This document shows, one piece after another, positions 17,247-26,103 of a DNA stretch of 64,000 nt (its first letter is position 1; the number at the start of each line of letters is the position of its first letter). The DNA lies in the NCBI GenBank assembly GCA_963703235.1, contig OY969802.1, positions 1,922,001 to 1,986,000 of the forward strand. Direction: 5' to 3'. Below the pieces are notes generated by a model that was given only the letters and a program-made list of their open reading frames with translations, ran no database searches and was not told the origin of the DNA. This stretch comes from VRUE01 sp963703235. GTDB taxonomy: Bacteria > Actinomycetota > Thermoleophilia > Solirubrobacterales > 70-9. The position numbers were made by a program, and so were the translations under genes.

Positions 17247-18948
17247 ACTCAGACCACGGCCGCGTGTTGGCGATCTGAGCCGGGGTCAGCCAGGCGCGGC
17301 GGGCGGTGGCGACGCCGTAGGCGATGTTGGACATCGTCTCGACCCCGTGGGCGTCGGTGTTGAGGACGATCGTGGCGCCGGCCTCGGCGGCGAGGCGGGC
17401 GTGGTGCTCGGAGAGGTCGCGACGGTTGGGGTTGCCGTTGATCTCCAGCATCGTGCCGGTGCGGGCCGCTGCCTCGACCACGGCCTCGATGTCGATCCCG
17501 TAGGGCTCGCGGCGACCGATCAGGCGGCCGGTGAGGTGGCCGATGCAGTCGACGCCAGGGTTCTCGATCGCCGCCAGGACGCGGCCGGTCATCCCCTTTT
17601 CGGGGATCGCGAACGAAGTGTGGACGCTGCCGATCACCCAGTCGAGAGCCTCGAGGAGATCGTCGGGGTAGTCGAGCGCTCCATCGAGGCCGATATTGGC
17701 CTCGGTGCCGGCGAGCAGGCGGAAGCCGCGCTTCCTCTTGTTCCACTCGCGCACCTCCTCGATCCGCTGCCAGAGCTGCTCGTCGGTGACGTGGTTGCCG
17801 AAGCCGTGCGTGGCCGAGTGGTCGGTCAGCGCTAGGTAGGCGTAGCCGCGCTCGCGGGCGGCTTCGGCCATCTCCTCCAGCGTGTTGCGGCCGTCGGAAA
17901 GGGTCGTGTGGCAGTGCAGGTCGCCGCGCACGTCCTCGACCGTGACCAGGTCCGGCAGCTCCCCCTCGCGGGCGGCCTTCAGCTCGCCGCGGCCCTCGCG
18001 CAGCTCGGGCTCGACGTAGGCATAGCCGAGCCGGTCGTAGACCTCCTCCTCGCGGGCGCAGAGGGTGACCTCGCCGCTCTCGACGTCGGCGATGCCATGC
18101 TCGGAGACGGAGAGGCCGCGGCCAACGGCATCCTCGCGCAGCTGCACGTTGTGGGCTTGGGAGCCGGTGAAGTGCTGGAGCAGGTTGCCGAACGCCTCCG
18201 GGGCGACGATCCGCAGGTCGACGGAGATGCCGTTGTGGGTCTGGGCGCGGACGCCGTTGCGCCCCGCCGTCCCGGCCGAGGCGATCAGGGCATGGCCGGC
18301 GAGGTGCTCGGCGAGAGCGGTCGGCTCGGTCGCGGTCGCGATCAGGTCGATGTCCTTGCAGGTCTCGGCCCAGCGCCGCACCGAGCCGGCCACCTCGACC
18401 CGGTCGGCGGTCGGGTGCTCGCGCAGGGCGGCAGCCAGCTCCTCGGCGATCGGGCGCACGGCCGAGAGCAACAGCCGGCCCGGCCCCTGCCCCGGCTCGC
18501 CCAGCCGCTCCAGCGCCGCCAACACGTTCTCCTCGACCTTCGCGCCGAGGCCTTTGACGTCGCGGATCCGTTCCTCCTCGGCCGCCTTCTTCAGGTCCTC
18601 GAGCGAACTGACTTCGAGCTCGTCGTAGAGGCGCTTGGCCGTTTTGGCCCCGAGACCGGGAACCCGCGTGACCTCGATCAGGGTCGGCGGGAACTTCGCT
18701 TTCAGCTTCACCGCGGCGGGGATCTCCCCCGTCTCCAGCAGGGCGTCGATCTTCTCGGCCAGCGTCTTGCCGACGCCGGCGATCTCGGTCGCCCGTCCGG
18801 CGGCGGCCAGCTCGGCGACCGAGACCGGGCTCTCGCGGATCGCCTTGGCCGCGGCGCTGTAGGCGAGGACCCTGTATTTGACGGCGCCGTCGAGCTCGTA
18901 GAGCACCCCCAGCTCTTCGAAGGCGGCGGCGATCTCGGCGTTGGTCAT
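17224..18948 (-). CDS. polX: DNA polymerase/3'-5' exonuclease PolX
   Basis: A family X repair polymerase fused to a PHP exonuclease, 574 residues as usual. N-terminal helix-hairpin-helix motifs ('IAGVGKTLAEKID', 'VPGLGAKTAKRLYDEL', 'VKGLGAKVEENVL') bind gapped DNA. The nucleotidyltransferase core has 'GSVRRWAETCKDIDLI' with the paired Asp and a third Asp in 'VDLRIV'. The C-terminal PHP domain carries the metal ligands: 'DLHCHTTLSDG', 'ALTDHS', 'GTEANI', 'SVHTSF', 'LEINGNP' and 'NTDAH'. The expected role is gap filling in base-excision repair with proofreading by PHP. Confidence 0.95.
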   Translation of the reverse strand: MTNAEIAAAFEELGVLYELDGAVKYRVLAYSAAAKAIRESPVSVAELAAAGRATEIAGVGKTLAEKIDALLETGEIPAAVKLKAKFPPTLIEVTRVPGLGAKTAKRLYDELEVSSLEDLKKAAEEERIRDVKGLGAKVEENVLAALERLGEPGQGPGRLLLSAVRPIAEELAAALREHPTADRVEVAGSVRRWAETCKDIDLIATATEPTALAEHLAGHALIASAGTAGRNGVRAQTHNGISVDLRIVAPEAFGNLLQHFTGSQAHNVQLREDAVGRGLSVSEHGIADVESGEVTLCAREEEVYDRLGYAYVEPELREGRGELKAAREGELPDLVTVEDVRGDLHCHTTLSDGRNTLEEMAEAARERGYAYLALTDHSATHGFGNHVTDEQLWQRIEEVREWNKRKRGFRLLAGTEANIGLDGALDYPDDLLEALDWVIGSVHTSFAIPEKGMTGRVLAAIENPGVDCIGHLTGRLIGRREPYGIDIEAVVEAAARTGTMLEINGNPNRRDLSEHHARLAAEAGATIVLNTDAHGVETMSNIAYGVATARRAWLTPAQIANTRPWSEFRRFLDG

Positions 18949-19064
18949 GTCCGCAAGCTAGCCTCTTCCAGGCTTCAATGGCGGGGCCCGCGCACCGCTC
19001 GGGGCCTCGCTATACTTTCTGAAGTATTGAGCGCTGAACCTCGACCCCCGGGAGACCGATACCA

Positions 19065-19392
19065 GTGACCGGCAAGCTCACCGACGTGACCGACGCCACC
19101 TTCAAAGCAGACGTGCTCGAGGCCGAAGGCCCCGTGCTCGTCGACTTCTGGGCCCCCTGGTGCGGGCCGTGCCGCGTCGTCCACCCGGTGCTGGAGGAGA
19201 TCGACGCCGAGCGCGAGGATCTCGAAGATCCTCAGCCTCAACGTCGACGAGAACCAGCAGACGGCGGCCCAGTACGAAGTCCTCTCGATCCCGACCCTGC
19301 TCCTCTTCAAGGACGGCGCGATCGCGAAGAAAATCGTCGGGGCGATGCCGAAGCGCCGGCTCGAGGCGGAACTCGAGCCGGCACTCGCCTAG
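19065..19392 (+). pseudogene. Thioredoxin, single-base frameshift near 19222
   Basis: A thiol-disulfide oxidoreductase of about 108 residues with active site 'FWAPWCGPCR'. GTG 19065 follows a GGGAG ribosome site. After 'LEEIDAERED' the reading frame changes: the rest, 'ILSLNVDENQQTAAQYEVLSIPTLLLFKDG' (cis-Pro in 'IPT') to the stop at 19390-19392, is in the next frame. Removing one base from CTCG (19221-19224) gives 'REDLKILSLNVDENQ', a perfect thioredoxin. All family features are intact apart from this, so the extra base is probably recent or a read error. Confidence 0.8.
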
Positions 19393-19407
19393 CCGAGCGG
19401 CGCCCCG

Positions 19408-19584
19408 ATGCCCTTCGTCCATATCCACTGGTTCGAGGGACGAACCGACGAGCAGAAGGCCGAGATCGCGAAGCGGATCGAAGCGGCTCTGGTGGAGGTG
19501 GCCGGCACCGCTCCGGAGCACTGCTGGGTGAAGTTCTCCGACTCGCCGAAGAGCGACTTCATCATCGGCGAACCCGAGGACTGA
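19408..19584 (+). CDS. 4-oxalocrotonate tautomerase-like small protein
   Basis: A 58-residue protein of the tautomerase superfamily. The initiator Met is followed by Pro, which becomes the catalytic N-terminal proline after Met removal ('MPFVHIHWFEGRTDEQKAEIAKRIEAALVEVAG' in outline). The length matches 4-OT monomers (about 60 residues) that form hexamers. It begins 15 bases after the thioredoxin stop and is probably co-transcribed. The physiological substrate cannot be told from sequence. Confidence 0.78.
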   Translation: MPFVHIHWFEGRTDEQKAEIAKRIEAALVEVAGTAPEHCWVKFSDSPKSDFIIGEPED

Positions 19585-19648
19585 GACCCGCTGGCAGCCA
19601 GCGCGGCATCTCATTTGTAAGTCGAAATCGGAATAATCGCGCGCTGCC

Positions 19649-21883
19649 ATGTCCCCGTCGCCGGAGCGATCGGCAGCTGAAGCCCTTGCAAGGGAGATCG
19701 AAGCCGGCGGAAAGCCGGTGGTGGTCACGTTGCGCCAGCTGCGGGACTCTTCTCTGCAGAGCAGGCGTCTGACGCTCCAGCAGCGCCTTGCCCTGGAACG
19801 GGCGATCGAGGAACGGGGGCTCGTCTGCTCCGCTCGCCTGGTGGACGCGAGCCTCGACCAGCCACTGGAGATCTCGCGCGCGGAAACCGGGTGGCGCAAG
19901 CGCACGCACCGATGGGTGGTTCGGCCTCTGCTCGGAGGGTTTCGCTGGATCGCAATCGTCGTCGGGCTGCTGGCCGCGGTCGTGGCGCTGTATCCGCACC
20001 TCGAGGGAAAGGCGGAGCCGAGCCCGATGTCCGGGGACGTGAACCTGCTGGTCGCGGCCTTCGCGGGCGCAGGCGCGGCGATCGACGGAAGCGGCCTGGC
20101 GGAATCGTTGTTTCGCCAGCTGGACGCTCCGCGACGCAGCCGCATCCCGACCAATCCCGACGTGCAGGTTCGGGGCCCCGGTCAGGTCGGCGTCGTCGCG
20201 GGGCCGCGCGAAGCGACGGCGGAGGCGCGAGCGCACGGCGCCCAGATCGTGCTCTACGGCGAGATCGCGCAGCGAGCCGGCCGGTTCTACGCCCAGCCGC
20301 GGTTGCACGTCGATCCGCACTGGTTGCGGGGAGCCGAGGAGCTCGGCGGCGATTACACGCTGTCGCGCATAGACCTGGGCCAAGCCACGGCCAGCGAATC
20401 GTATGCCGGCAGGGCGAGGGTGCGGCTGCGGACCGTCACCCATCTCCGCGCCTTGTACGCCTTCGCGGCGGGCGTGAGCTGGTTCAACGCCGCGCAGTGG
20501 CAGCGCGCACGAAGGTGGTTCGAACGCTCGCGAGAGCTTTGGCAGCAGGATCGCCGCAGGGCCCTGGCAGAGCTGTTCCTGGCGAACACGGCGGGCAAGC
20601 TCGGGCAGCTGTCCTTTGCCGAGTCGGCCTACGAGGACGCCCTGGCGATCGTTCCCGGCTTCGAGCGGGCTCGGCTCGGTCTGACCGAGATAAGGCTCCA
20701 GCGCGCCGCCGGCGACTGCAGCCGTCCAGCCGATGCCGGCGAGCTGCGCACCATCGCGGCGTCATTCGCCGGCCTTCGCGCGGCCGCATCCGGGGACGAC
20801 TTCCCCGCCGTCGCCCTGCGCCTCAGGGCGAGGCTGGGAGAAGCTCGGGCGAGCCTCTGTCGGAGCCTGGCCGAAGGAGGAGCCCTGGACGGCGTCGCGG
20901 CTCCGGCTTTCACCGAAGTCCTGGAGGTCGGCCGTCGTCATGGAACCAGCTTCCGGGCCGAGTTGGCGGAGGCACGAGCCGGGCTCGGCCTTTCCCTCCT
21001 GCGAGCGAGCGAGGAGCCGGTCGATGCGAGATCTCTCTATGTACGTGCGCGCCGGCAGTACGCGGAGGCGCGGCGCCTCGCGGCGGACCCCCTGCGCCGA
21101 AGCGCCTTCCTGCGAATGATCCGCGCCCTTGACGCCAGGCTGGCCGATGACGGAAGCGTCTGGAGCCGAGCCGATCCCGTCCCCGCCGGGGCCTACGCCC
21201 AGATGGAGTACTACGGCATCGGCGACAGCGTCTGCGGGCCGGCCGAGGCCACCCATCCCGAAATCCTGACCGACCAGCGGCCCTTCTATCAGTTCGAACT
21301 CGGCGCCGACACGAGTGAACCGGAACTGGGCGAGACGCTGAGCATCTGCCCCCGGGGGCTGTCGGCGCGAGAGCCCGTGGTGCTCACGATTCGGGGCCCC
21401 CGAGGCTTCAGCCGCAGGGACGTGCTTCCGCCCAGTGACGACCAGAGCCGGTACACGACCTTCTGGGTCGGCGCCAACTGGCCGCTGGGAAGCTACGAGG
21501 CCGTCGCTCGGCAGCGGCGGGTGGAAGAGGCGCTGCGATTTCGGGTGACAGTCCCACGGACCAGGGGCATGCGAGCGCCGGTCTTCATCGCGCGTACGAG
21601 GCCCTATCCCATTCCTGTCATGGCGGTTGGACAGCCTCCGAACACGCGGATCGTCGTCGACGTCTACCGAGAGCCCGGCGATCCAAGGAACCAACTTGCC
21701 GGACCGGCCAGATATGTGACCTCTTTTCCACTGCACACCGACGGCAACGGCATCGGCGAAGCCCAGCTGCCCACGCGCAGAAGCGACAGCGGGGTCTATC
21801 TCCTGCGGGTGCGTGGGATGGGCTCATACGAGAATCAGGACCTGCTTGCCTGGATCAGCATCTGCGACGGTGGCGAATGCTGA
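19649..21883 (+). CDS. TPR-containing single-pass membrane protein, unknown function
   Basis: A 744-residue protein. Residues about 1-75 form a charged, helical cytoplasmic domain. One transmembrane helix is at about 97-118 ('FRWIAIVVGLLAAVVALYP'), so the remaining 620 residues should be outside the membrane. Residues about 265-345 contain tetratricopeptide-like helices ('WFNAAQWQRARRWFERSRELW', 'AESAYEDALAIVPGFERARLGL'). The C-terminal 230 residues look beta-rich, with four scattered cysteines ('SVCGPAEATHP', 'LSICPRGL', 'SICDGGEC'). No catalytic motif is seen. It stands alone between a small redox cluster and the convergent ileS gene; function is not assigned. Confidence 0.65.
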   Translation: MSPSPERSAAEALAREIEAGGKPVVVTLRQLRDSSLQSRRLTLQQRLALERAIEERGLVCSARLVDASLDQPLEISRAETGWRKRTHRWVVRPLLGGFRWIAIVVGLLAAVVALYPHLEGKAEPSPMSGDVNLLVAAFAGAGAAIDGSGLAESLFRQLDAPRRSRIPTNPDVQVRGPGQVGVVAGPREATAEARAHGAQIVLYGEIAQRAGRFYAQPRLHVDPHWLRGAEELGGDYTLSRIDLGQATASESYAGRARVRLRTVTHLRALYAFAAGVSWFNAAQWQRARRWFERSRELWQQDRRRALAELFLANTAGKLGQLSFAESAYEDALAIVPGFERARLGLTEIRLQRAAGDCSRPADAGELRTIAASFAGLRAAASGDDFPAVALRLRARLGEARASLCRSLAEGGALDGVAAPAFTEVLEVGRRHGTSFRAELAEARAGLGLSLLRASEEPVDARSLYVRARRQYAEARRLAADPLRRSAFLRMIRALDARLADDGSVWSRADPVPAGAYAQMEYYGIGDSVCGPAEATHPEILTDQRPFYQFELGADTSEPELGETLSICPRGLSAREPVVLTIRGPRGFSRRDVLPPSDDQSRYTTFWVGANWPLGSYEAVARQRRVEEALRFRVTVPRTRGMRAPVFIARTRPYPIPVMAVGQPPNTRIVVDVYREPGDPRNQLAGPARYVTSFPLHTDGNGIGEAQLPTRRSDSGVYLLRVRGMGSYENQDLLAWISICDGGEC

Positions 21884-21904
21884 TTCGCGAGAGTCGGCCG
21901 CTGT

Positions 21905-24900
21905 TCAGCGGGAGATGGAGATGTGCAGCTCGTGCCCTTCGATGACGACTTCGCGCCCTTCAGCGCCGTCGAAGGAGACCGCCGTCGCCAGCACCTCGCC
22001 GGCGATGTAGTCGCGGTGCTCGCGGGCGGCCTCGATTAGGTCCGAGTCGCCGCCCAGCGCCAGCTCGATCCGGTCGGTGATCTCGAGGCCGGCGTCTTTG
22101 CGGGCGTTCTGGACGGCGTGGACGATCTCGCGGGCGAGGCCCTCGCGGCGCAGCTCGTCGTCGAGCTCGAGCTGGAGCGCGACGGCGTGGCCCGCCTCGG
22201 CCTCGACCTCGTAGCCCTCCAGCGGCTGCAGGGCGAGGGTGACCTCGTCGGGCCCGATCGTGTGCTCGTCGCCCTCGATGTTGATGCCGACCTGGCCCCC
22301 GTCCGCCATCACCTCGGCGACGTGCTTCGGGTCGAGCGCCTCGACCGCGGCGGCGACCTGCGGCATCCGCTTGCCGAAGCGAGGGCCGAGCGAGCGGTAG
22401 TTGGGCTTGACCGCGTAGCTGACCAGCTCCGCCTCCTCGGTGACGAAGTCGAGCTCCTTCACGTTCAGCTCCGACTTGACGAGGTCCGCGCGGGCGGAGA
22501 TCGCCTCGCGCTCGGCGTCGTTGGCGACGATCACGGCGCGGCGCAGCGGCTGCCGCACTTTCGCCTTCGCCTGGGCGCGGGCCGCGCGTCCCAACTCAAC
22601 CGTGAGGCGCACCGCCTCCATCGCGGCCTCCAGCTCGGGGTCGGCCAACGAGGAGTCGGGCTCGGGGTAGTCGCGCAGGTGGACCGAGTCGGGATGCTCT
22701 CCCAGCTCCTCGGCTTCGCCGCCGGCGAGGTTGAGGTGGATCTCGTCGGCGAGGAAGGGCGTGAATGGCGCCAGCAGCGCCGCGGTCTCCAGCAGGCAGT
22801 GGCGCAGCGTCGCGAAGGCGGCCCGGTCGCCCTCCCAGAAGCGGCGCCGCGAGAGCCGCACATACCAGTTCGAGAGCTGCTCGACGTAGTCGACGATCGC
22901 CCGGCCCGCCGCGGTGCAGTCGAACTCGTCCATCCGCTCGCGAACCGTCTCCACGGTGGCCTGCAGCCTCGAGAGCACCCACCGATCCAAGTCAGCAGCG
23001 GCATCCCCTCCGCTGACTTTGTCGTTTTCCGCGATATCCGCGGGAAAGTGCAAAGTCAGCGTTTGGGGGTCGCGGAAGTCCTTGGGCCCGAGTCCCTCCG
23101 CGTTCGCGTAGAGGACCCAGAACGAGTAGGTGTTCCAGAGGGTGAGCAGGAACTGGCGCACCGATTCGCCGACGGTGTCGACCGAGAAGCGGTAGCCGGA
23201 CCAGGGCTGCTGGGAGGTCAGGTAGTACCAGCGGAAGGCGTCGGCGCCGTGGGCGGCGATCACCTCCCAGGGCTCGACCACGTTGCCCTTGCTCTTCGAC
23301 ATCTTCTGTCCCTCGGGGTCGAGGATCAGCCCGAGGCAGACGCAGTTGCGGTAGCTGGATGTGTCGAAGAGCAGCGTCGACTCGGCCAGCAGGGTGTAGA
23401 ACCAGCCGCGGGTCTGGTCGATCGCCTCGCAGATGAAGTCGGCCGGGAAGCGCTCCGCGAACAGCTCCTCGTTCTCGAACGGGTAGTGGAACTGCGCGAA
23501 GGGCATCGCGCCGCTGTCGTACCAGGTGTCGATCACCGACTCCACCCGGTGCATCGCGCCGCCGCACTGCTCGCAGTCGAGTACGACCCCGTCGATGTAG
23601 GGGCGGTGGAGGTCGTCGGGGACCTCGCCGCGGGCGCGCTCGCGCAGCTCGGCGACCGAGCCGGCGCAGAAGCGGCCGTCGCAGCCCTCGCTCCCGCACT
23701 CCCAGATCGGCAGCGGCGTTCCCCAGTAGCGGTCGCGGCTGAGCGCCCAGTCGACGTTGTTCTCCAGCCACTTGCCGAAACGGCCGTGCTTGATGTGCTC
23801 CGGGTGCCAGCCGATCTGCTCGTTGTTGGCGAGCATGCGGTCGCGGACCTGGGAGGTGGCGATGTACCAGCTCGACTTGGCGTAGTAGAGGAGCGGCGTG
23901 CCACAGCGCCAACAGTGCGGGTAGGCGTGCTCGTAGACCTGCTCGCGGAAGAGCAGGCCGCGCCGATCCAGGTCGTCGATCAGCGCCCGGGTGACCTCGG
24001 GGTCCTTGACTAAGCGGCCCTCGAAGCCGGCGACCTGGGTCGAGAAGGCGCCGTCGGGCGTGACCGGGTTGTAGAGGGTGCCGTGCTGGGTGGGGTCGAA
24101 GATCCCGTTCTCGGCGGCGACCCCGTAGTCGTCCTCGCCGAAGGCCGGGGCGATGTGGACCAGGCCGGTGCCGTCCTCGGTGGTGACGAACTCGCCGGCG
24201 AGGACGGGGAAGCCGCCGGCCTCGCGATCGTTGAGCGCGAAGACCGGGCCCGTGTAGCTGCGACCGACGAGGGCCGAGCCGGGCAGCCGCTCGACGATCT
24301 CGGCCCCCTCGCCCAGCACCCGCTCGAGCAGCGGCTCGGCGAGGATCAGGATCTCGCCGTCGACCCGGGCCTTGACGTAGGTCACGTCGGGTGCGGCGGC
24401 GACCGCGACGTTGCCGGGCAGGGTCCAGGGCGTCGTCGTCCAGACCAGCAGCGACTCGCCCTCGGCGCCGAGCAACGGGAAGCGCACGTAGATGGACGGG
24501 TCCTCGACGTCCTCGTAGCCGAGCGCGACCTCGTGCGAGGAGAGGGCGGTGCCGCAGCGCGGGCAGTAGGGGACGACCTTGTGGCCCTCGTAGAGGCGGT
24601 CCTCGTCCCAGAGCCGCCGCAACGACCACCAGACCGACTCGATGTAGGAGTCCTCGAGCGTCACGTAGGGGTCGTCGAGGTCGATCCAGAAGCCGATTCG
24701 CTCGGTCAGGCGATTCCACTCCTCGACGTACTCGAAGACCGACTCGCGGCAGCGCCGGTTGAACTCGGCGATCCCGTACTCCTCGATCTCCTGCTTGGAG
24801 GCGATCCCCAGCTGCTTCTCGACCTCCAGCTCGACCGGCAGCCCGTGGCAGTCCCAGCCCGCCTTGCGCGGCACCCGGTAGCCGCGCATCGTGCGGTAGC

Positions 24901-25114
24901 GGGGGTAGACGTCCTTGAAGACGCGCGAGAGGACGTGGTGGGAGCCGGGGCGCCCGTTGGCCGTCGGCGGCCCCTCGTAGAAGCTCCAGACCTCGGCCCC
25001 CTCGCGGTTGGCCAGCGAGCGGGCGAAGACGTCGCGCTCGCGCCAGCGCGACAGCACCCGCTCCTCCAGCTCGGGGAAGGACTGCTTCGGGTCGACTGGG
25101 CGGAAGCCTGGCAT
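21905..25114 (-). CDS. ileS: Isoleucyl-tRNA synthetase
   Basis: A class I aminoacyl-tRNA synthetase, 1069 residues, of the longer actinobacterial type. The HIGH region appears as 'GPPTANGRPGSHHVLSRVFKD' with a variant 'GSHH', and KMSKS is intact as 'KMSKSKGNVV' near residue 601. CP1 editing-domain phrases ('WTTTPWTLPGN') and two Cys-rich clusters ('CPRCGTALSSHE', 'CEQCGGAMHRVES') are visible. The anticodon-binding and C-terminal domains follow. About 22 residues ('PQTLTLHFPADIAENDKVSG' and the following 'GD') are inserted before 'LDRWVLSRL', encoded by a palindromic element at 23005-23070. The gene is divergent from the SDR gene. Confidence 0.96.
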   Translation of the reverse strand: MPGFRPVDPKQSFPELEERVLSRWRERDVFARSLANREGAEVWSFYEGPPTANGRPGSHHVLSRVFKDVYPRYRTMRGYRVPRKAGWDCHGLPVELEVEKQLGIASKQEIEEYGIAEFNRRCRESVFEYVEEWNRLTERIGFWIDLDDPYVTLEDSYIESVWWSLRRLWDEDRLYEGHKVVPYCPRCGTALSSHEVALGYEDVEDPSIYVRFPLLGAEGESLLVWTTTPWTLPGNVAVAAAPDVTYVKARVDGEILILAEPLLERVLGEGAEIVERLPGSALVGRSYTGPVFALNDREAGGFPVLAGEFVTTEDGTGLVHIAPAFGEDDYGVAAENGIFDPTQHGTLYNPVTPDGAFSTQVAGFEGRLVKDPEVTRALIDDLDRRGLLFREQVYEHAYPHCWRCGTPLLYYAKSSWYIATSQVRDRMLANNEQIGWHPEHIKHGRFGKWLENNVDWALSRDRYWGTPLPIWECGSEGCDGRFCAGSVAELRERARGEVPDDLHRPYIDGVVLDCEQCGGAMHRVESVIDTWYDSGAMPFAQFHYPFENEELFAERFPADFICEAIDQTRGWFYTLLAESTLLFDTSSYRNCVCLGLILDPEGQKMSKSKGNVVEPWEVIAAHGADAFRWYYLTSQQPWSGYRFSVDTVGESVRQFLLTLWNTYSFWVLYANAEGLGPKDFRDPQTLTLHFPADIAENDKVSGGDAAADLDRWVLSRLQATVETVRERMDEFDCTAAGRAIVDYVEQLSNWYVRLSRRRFWEGDRAAFATLRHCLLETAALLAPFTPFLADEIHLNLAGGEAEELGEHPDSVHLRDYPEPDSSLADPELEAAMEAVRLTVELGRAARAQAKAKVRQPLRRAVIVANDAEREAISARADLVKSELNVKELDFVTEEAELVSYAVKPNYRSLGPRFGKRMPQVAAAVEALDPKHVAEVMADGGQVGINIEGDEHTIGPDEVTLALQPLEGYEVEAEAGHAVALQLELDDELRREGLAREIVHAVQNARKDAGLEITDRIELALGGDSDLIEAAREHRDYIAGEVLATAVSFDGAEGREVVIEGHELHISISR
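23005..23070 (-). repeat. 66-bp palindromic element inside ileS
   Basis: Outer arms CGCTGACTTTG (23011-23021) and CAAAGTCAGCG (23051-23061) are perfect. Inner TTTCCGCG pairs with CGCGGGAAA around an ATAT centre, and CCCC/GGGG runs flank both sides. Its length equals the 22-residue in-frame insertion seen in the protein. Confidence 0.75.
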
Positions 25115-25186
25115 GAGCAGGTGATTCTAGGAGCGGGGCCGTGAGCGGCTCCCCCCGCTCGGCCGCTCCACTAACCTGCGCGCCGC

Positions 25187-26065
25187 ATGCCCCCCCGTCT
25201 CGAACTGAACGGAAAGGTGGCGCTGGTCACCGGCGCCGCCCGCGGCATCGGCTTCGAGACCGCGCGGCAACTGCACCTGCGCGGCAGCTCGGTCGCGGTC
25301 GTCGACCTCGACCCGGAGCAGGCACGCGAGGCGGCGGAGCGGATCGGGGAGCGGGCGATCGGGATCGGCGCCGACGTCACCGACCACGGCGCCATGCAGG
25401 CCGCCGTCGCCGAGACCGTCGAGCGCTTCGGCGGCCTCGACGTCGCCGTCGCCAACGCCGGCATCGCGCAGTCGAGCGTGGCGACGATTCGCGGCATCGG
25501 CAGCGAGGAGTGGGAGCGTGTCTTCGAGGTCGACCTGCTGGGCGTTTGGCGCACGGTGCGGGCGGTGCTGCCCCAGATCGTCGAGCGCAAGGGGCACATC
25601 GTCGTCACCGGCTCGGTCTACTCCTTCGCCAACGGCGTCCTCAACAGCCCCTACGCGGTCGCCAAGGCCGGGGTCGAGGCGCTGGGCCGCGGCCTGCGAG
25701 CAGAGCTGATGCCGCTCGGCGCCAGCGCCGGCGTCGTCTACTACGGCTGGGTGGACACCAAGCTCGTCCAGGACGGCTTCGAGCGCAAGCACTCCGACCG
25801 CCTGCAGGAAAACGCGCCTGGCTGGCTGTTCAAGCGGATCCAGCCGGACGAGGCCGGCGCCGCGACCGTGCGCGGGATCGAAGAACGGGCGCCGCGCACC
25901 TTCGCGCCGAAGTGGTGGCGCTACGTCTCAGCTCTGCGCGGGGTCATCAACCCGATCCTCGACCGCCGCTTCGACCGCGACCCGCAGATGCTCGAGACGA
26001 TCCGCGCGGTCGAGGCCGAAGCGGACGAGCAGGGCGCCGCCGCGGTCGCTTCTGCGCGCGATTGA
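25187..26065 (+). CDS. Short-chain dehydrogenase/reductase (SDR) family oxidoreductase
   Basis: A classical NAD(P)-dependent SDR of 292 residues. The cofactor motif 'TGAARGIG' is at residues 14-21, followed by the acidic 'VVDLDPEQ' that favours NAD(H), the structural 'NAG', and the catalytic Ser-Tyr-Lys set in 'TGSVYS...YAVAK'. The C-terminal 60 residues ('APKWWRYVSALRGVINPILDRRF') are longer than the minimal SDR and resemble the tail of membrane-associated SDRs. Substrate unknown. The 72-bp gap to divergent ileS must hold promoters for both. Confidence 0.88.
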   Translation: MPPRLELNGKVALVTGAARGIGFETARQLHLRGSSVAVVDLDPEQAREAAERIGERAIGIGADVTDHGAMQAAVAETVERFGGLDVAVANAGIAQSSVATIRGIGSEEWERVFEVDLLGVWRTVRAVLPQIVERKGHIVVTGSVYSFANGVLNSPYAVAKAGVEALGRGLRAELMPLGASAGVVYYGWVDTKLVQDGFERKHSDRLQENAPGWLFKRIQPDEAGAATVRGIEERAPRTFAPKWWRYVSALRGVINPILDRRFDRDPQMLETIRAVEAEADEQGAAAVASARD

Positions 26066-26103
26066 TCGGTTGACCACACTCTGGTGTGGAAAATCCATCA
26101 ATC
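26060..26103. terminator. Bidirectional terminator overlapping two stop codons
   Basis: A 20-bp imperfect dyad: outer GATTGAT (26060-26066) with ATCAATC (26097-26103), inner CCACAC with GTGTGG, and an AAAA run on the right side. It includes the stops of both convergent genes. Confidence 0.7.

Noticed and set aside
22118..24013. 631-residue open frame antisense to ileS
   Set aside because: High G+C keeps the antisense frame open; the strand is fully covered by a certain ileS and the peptide has no recognisable domain.
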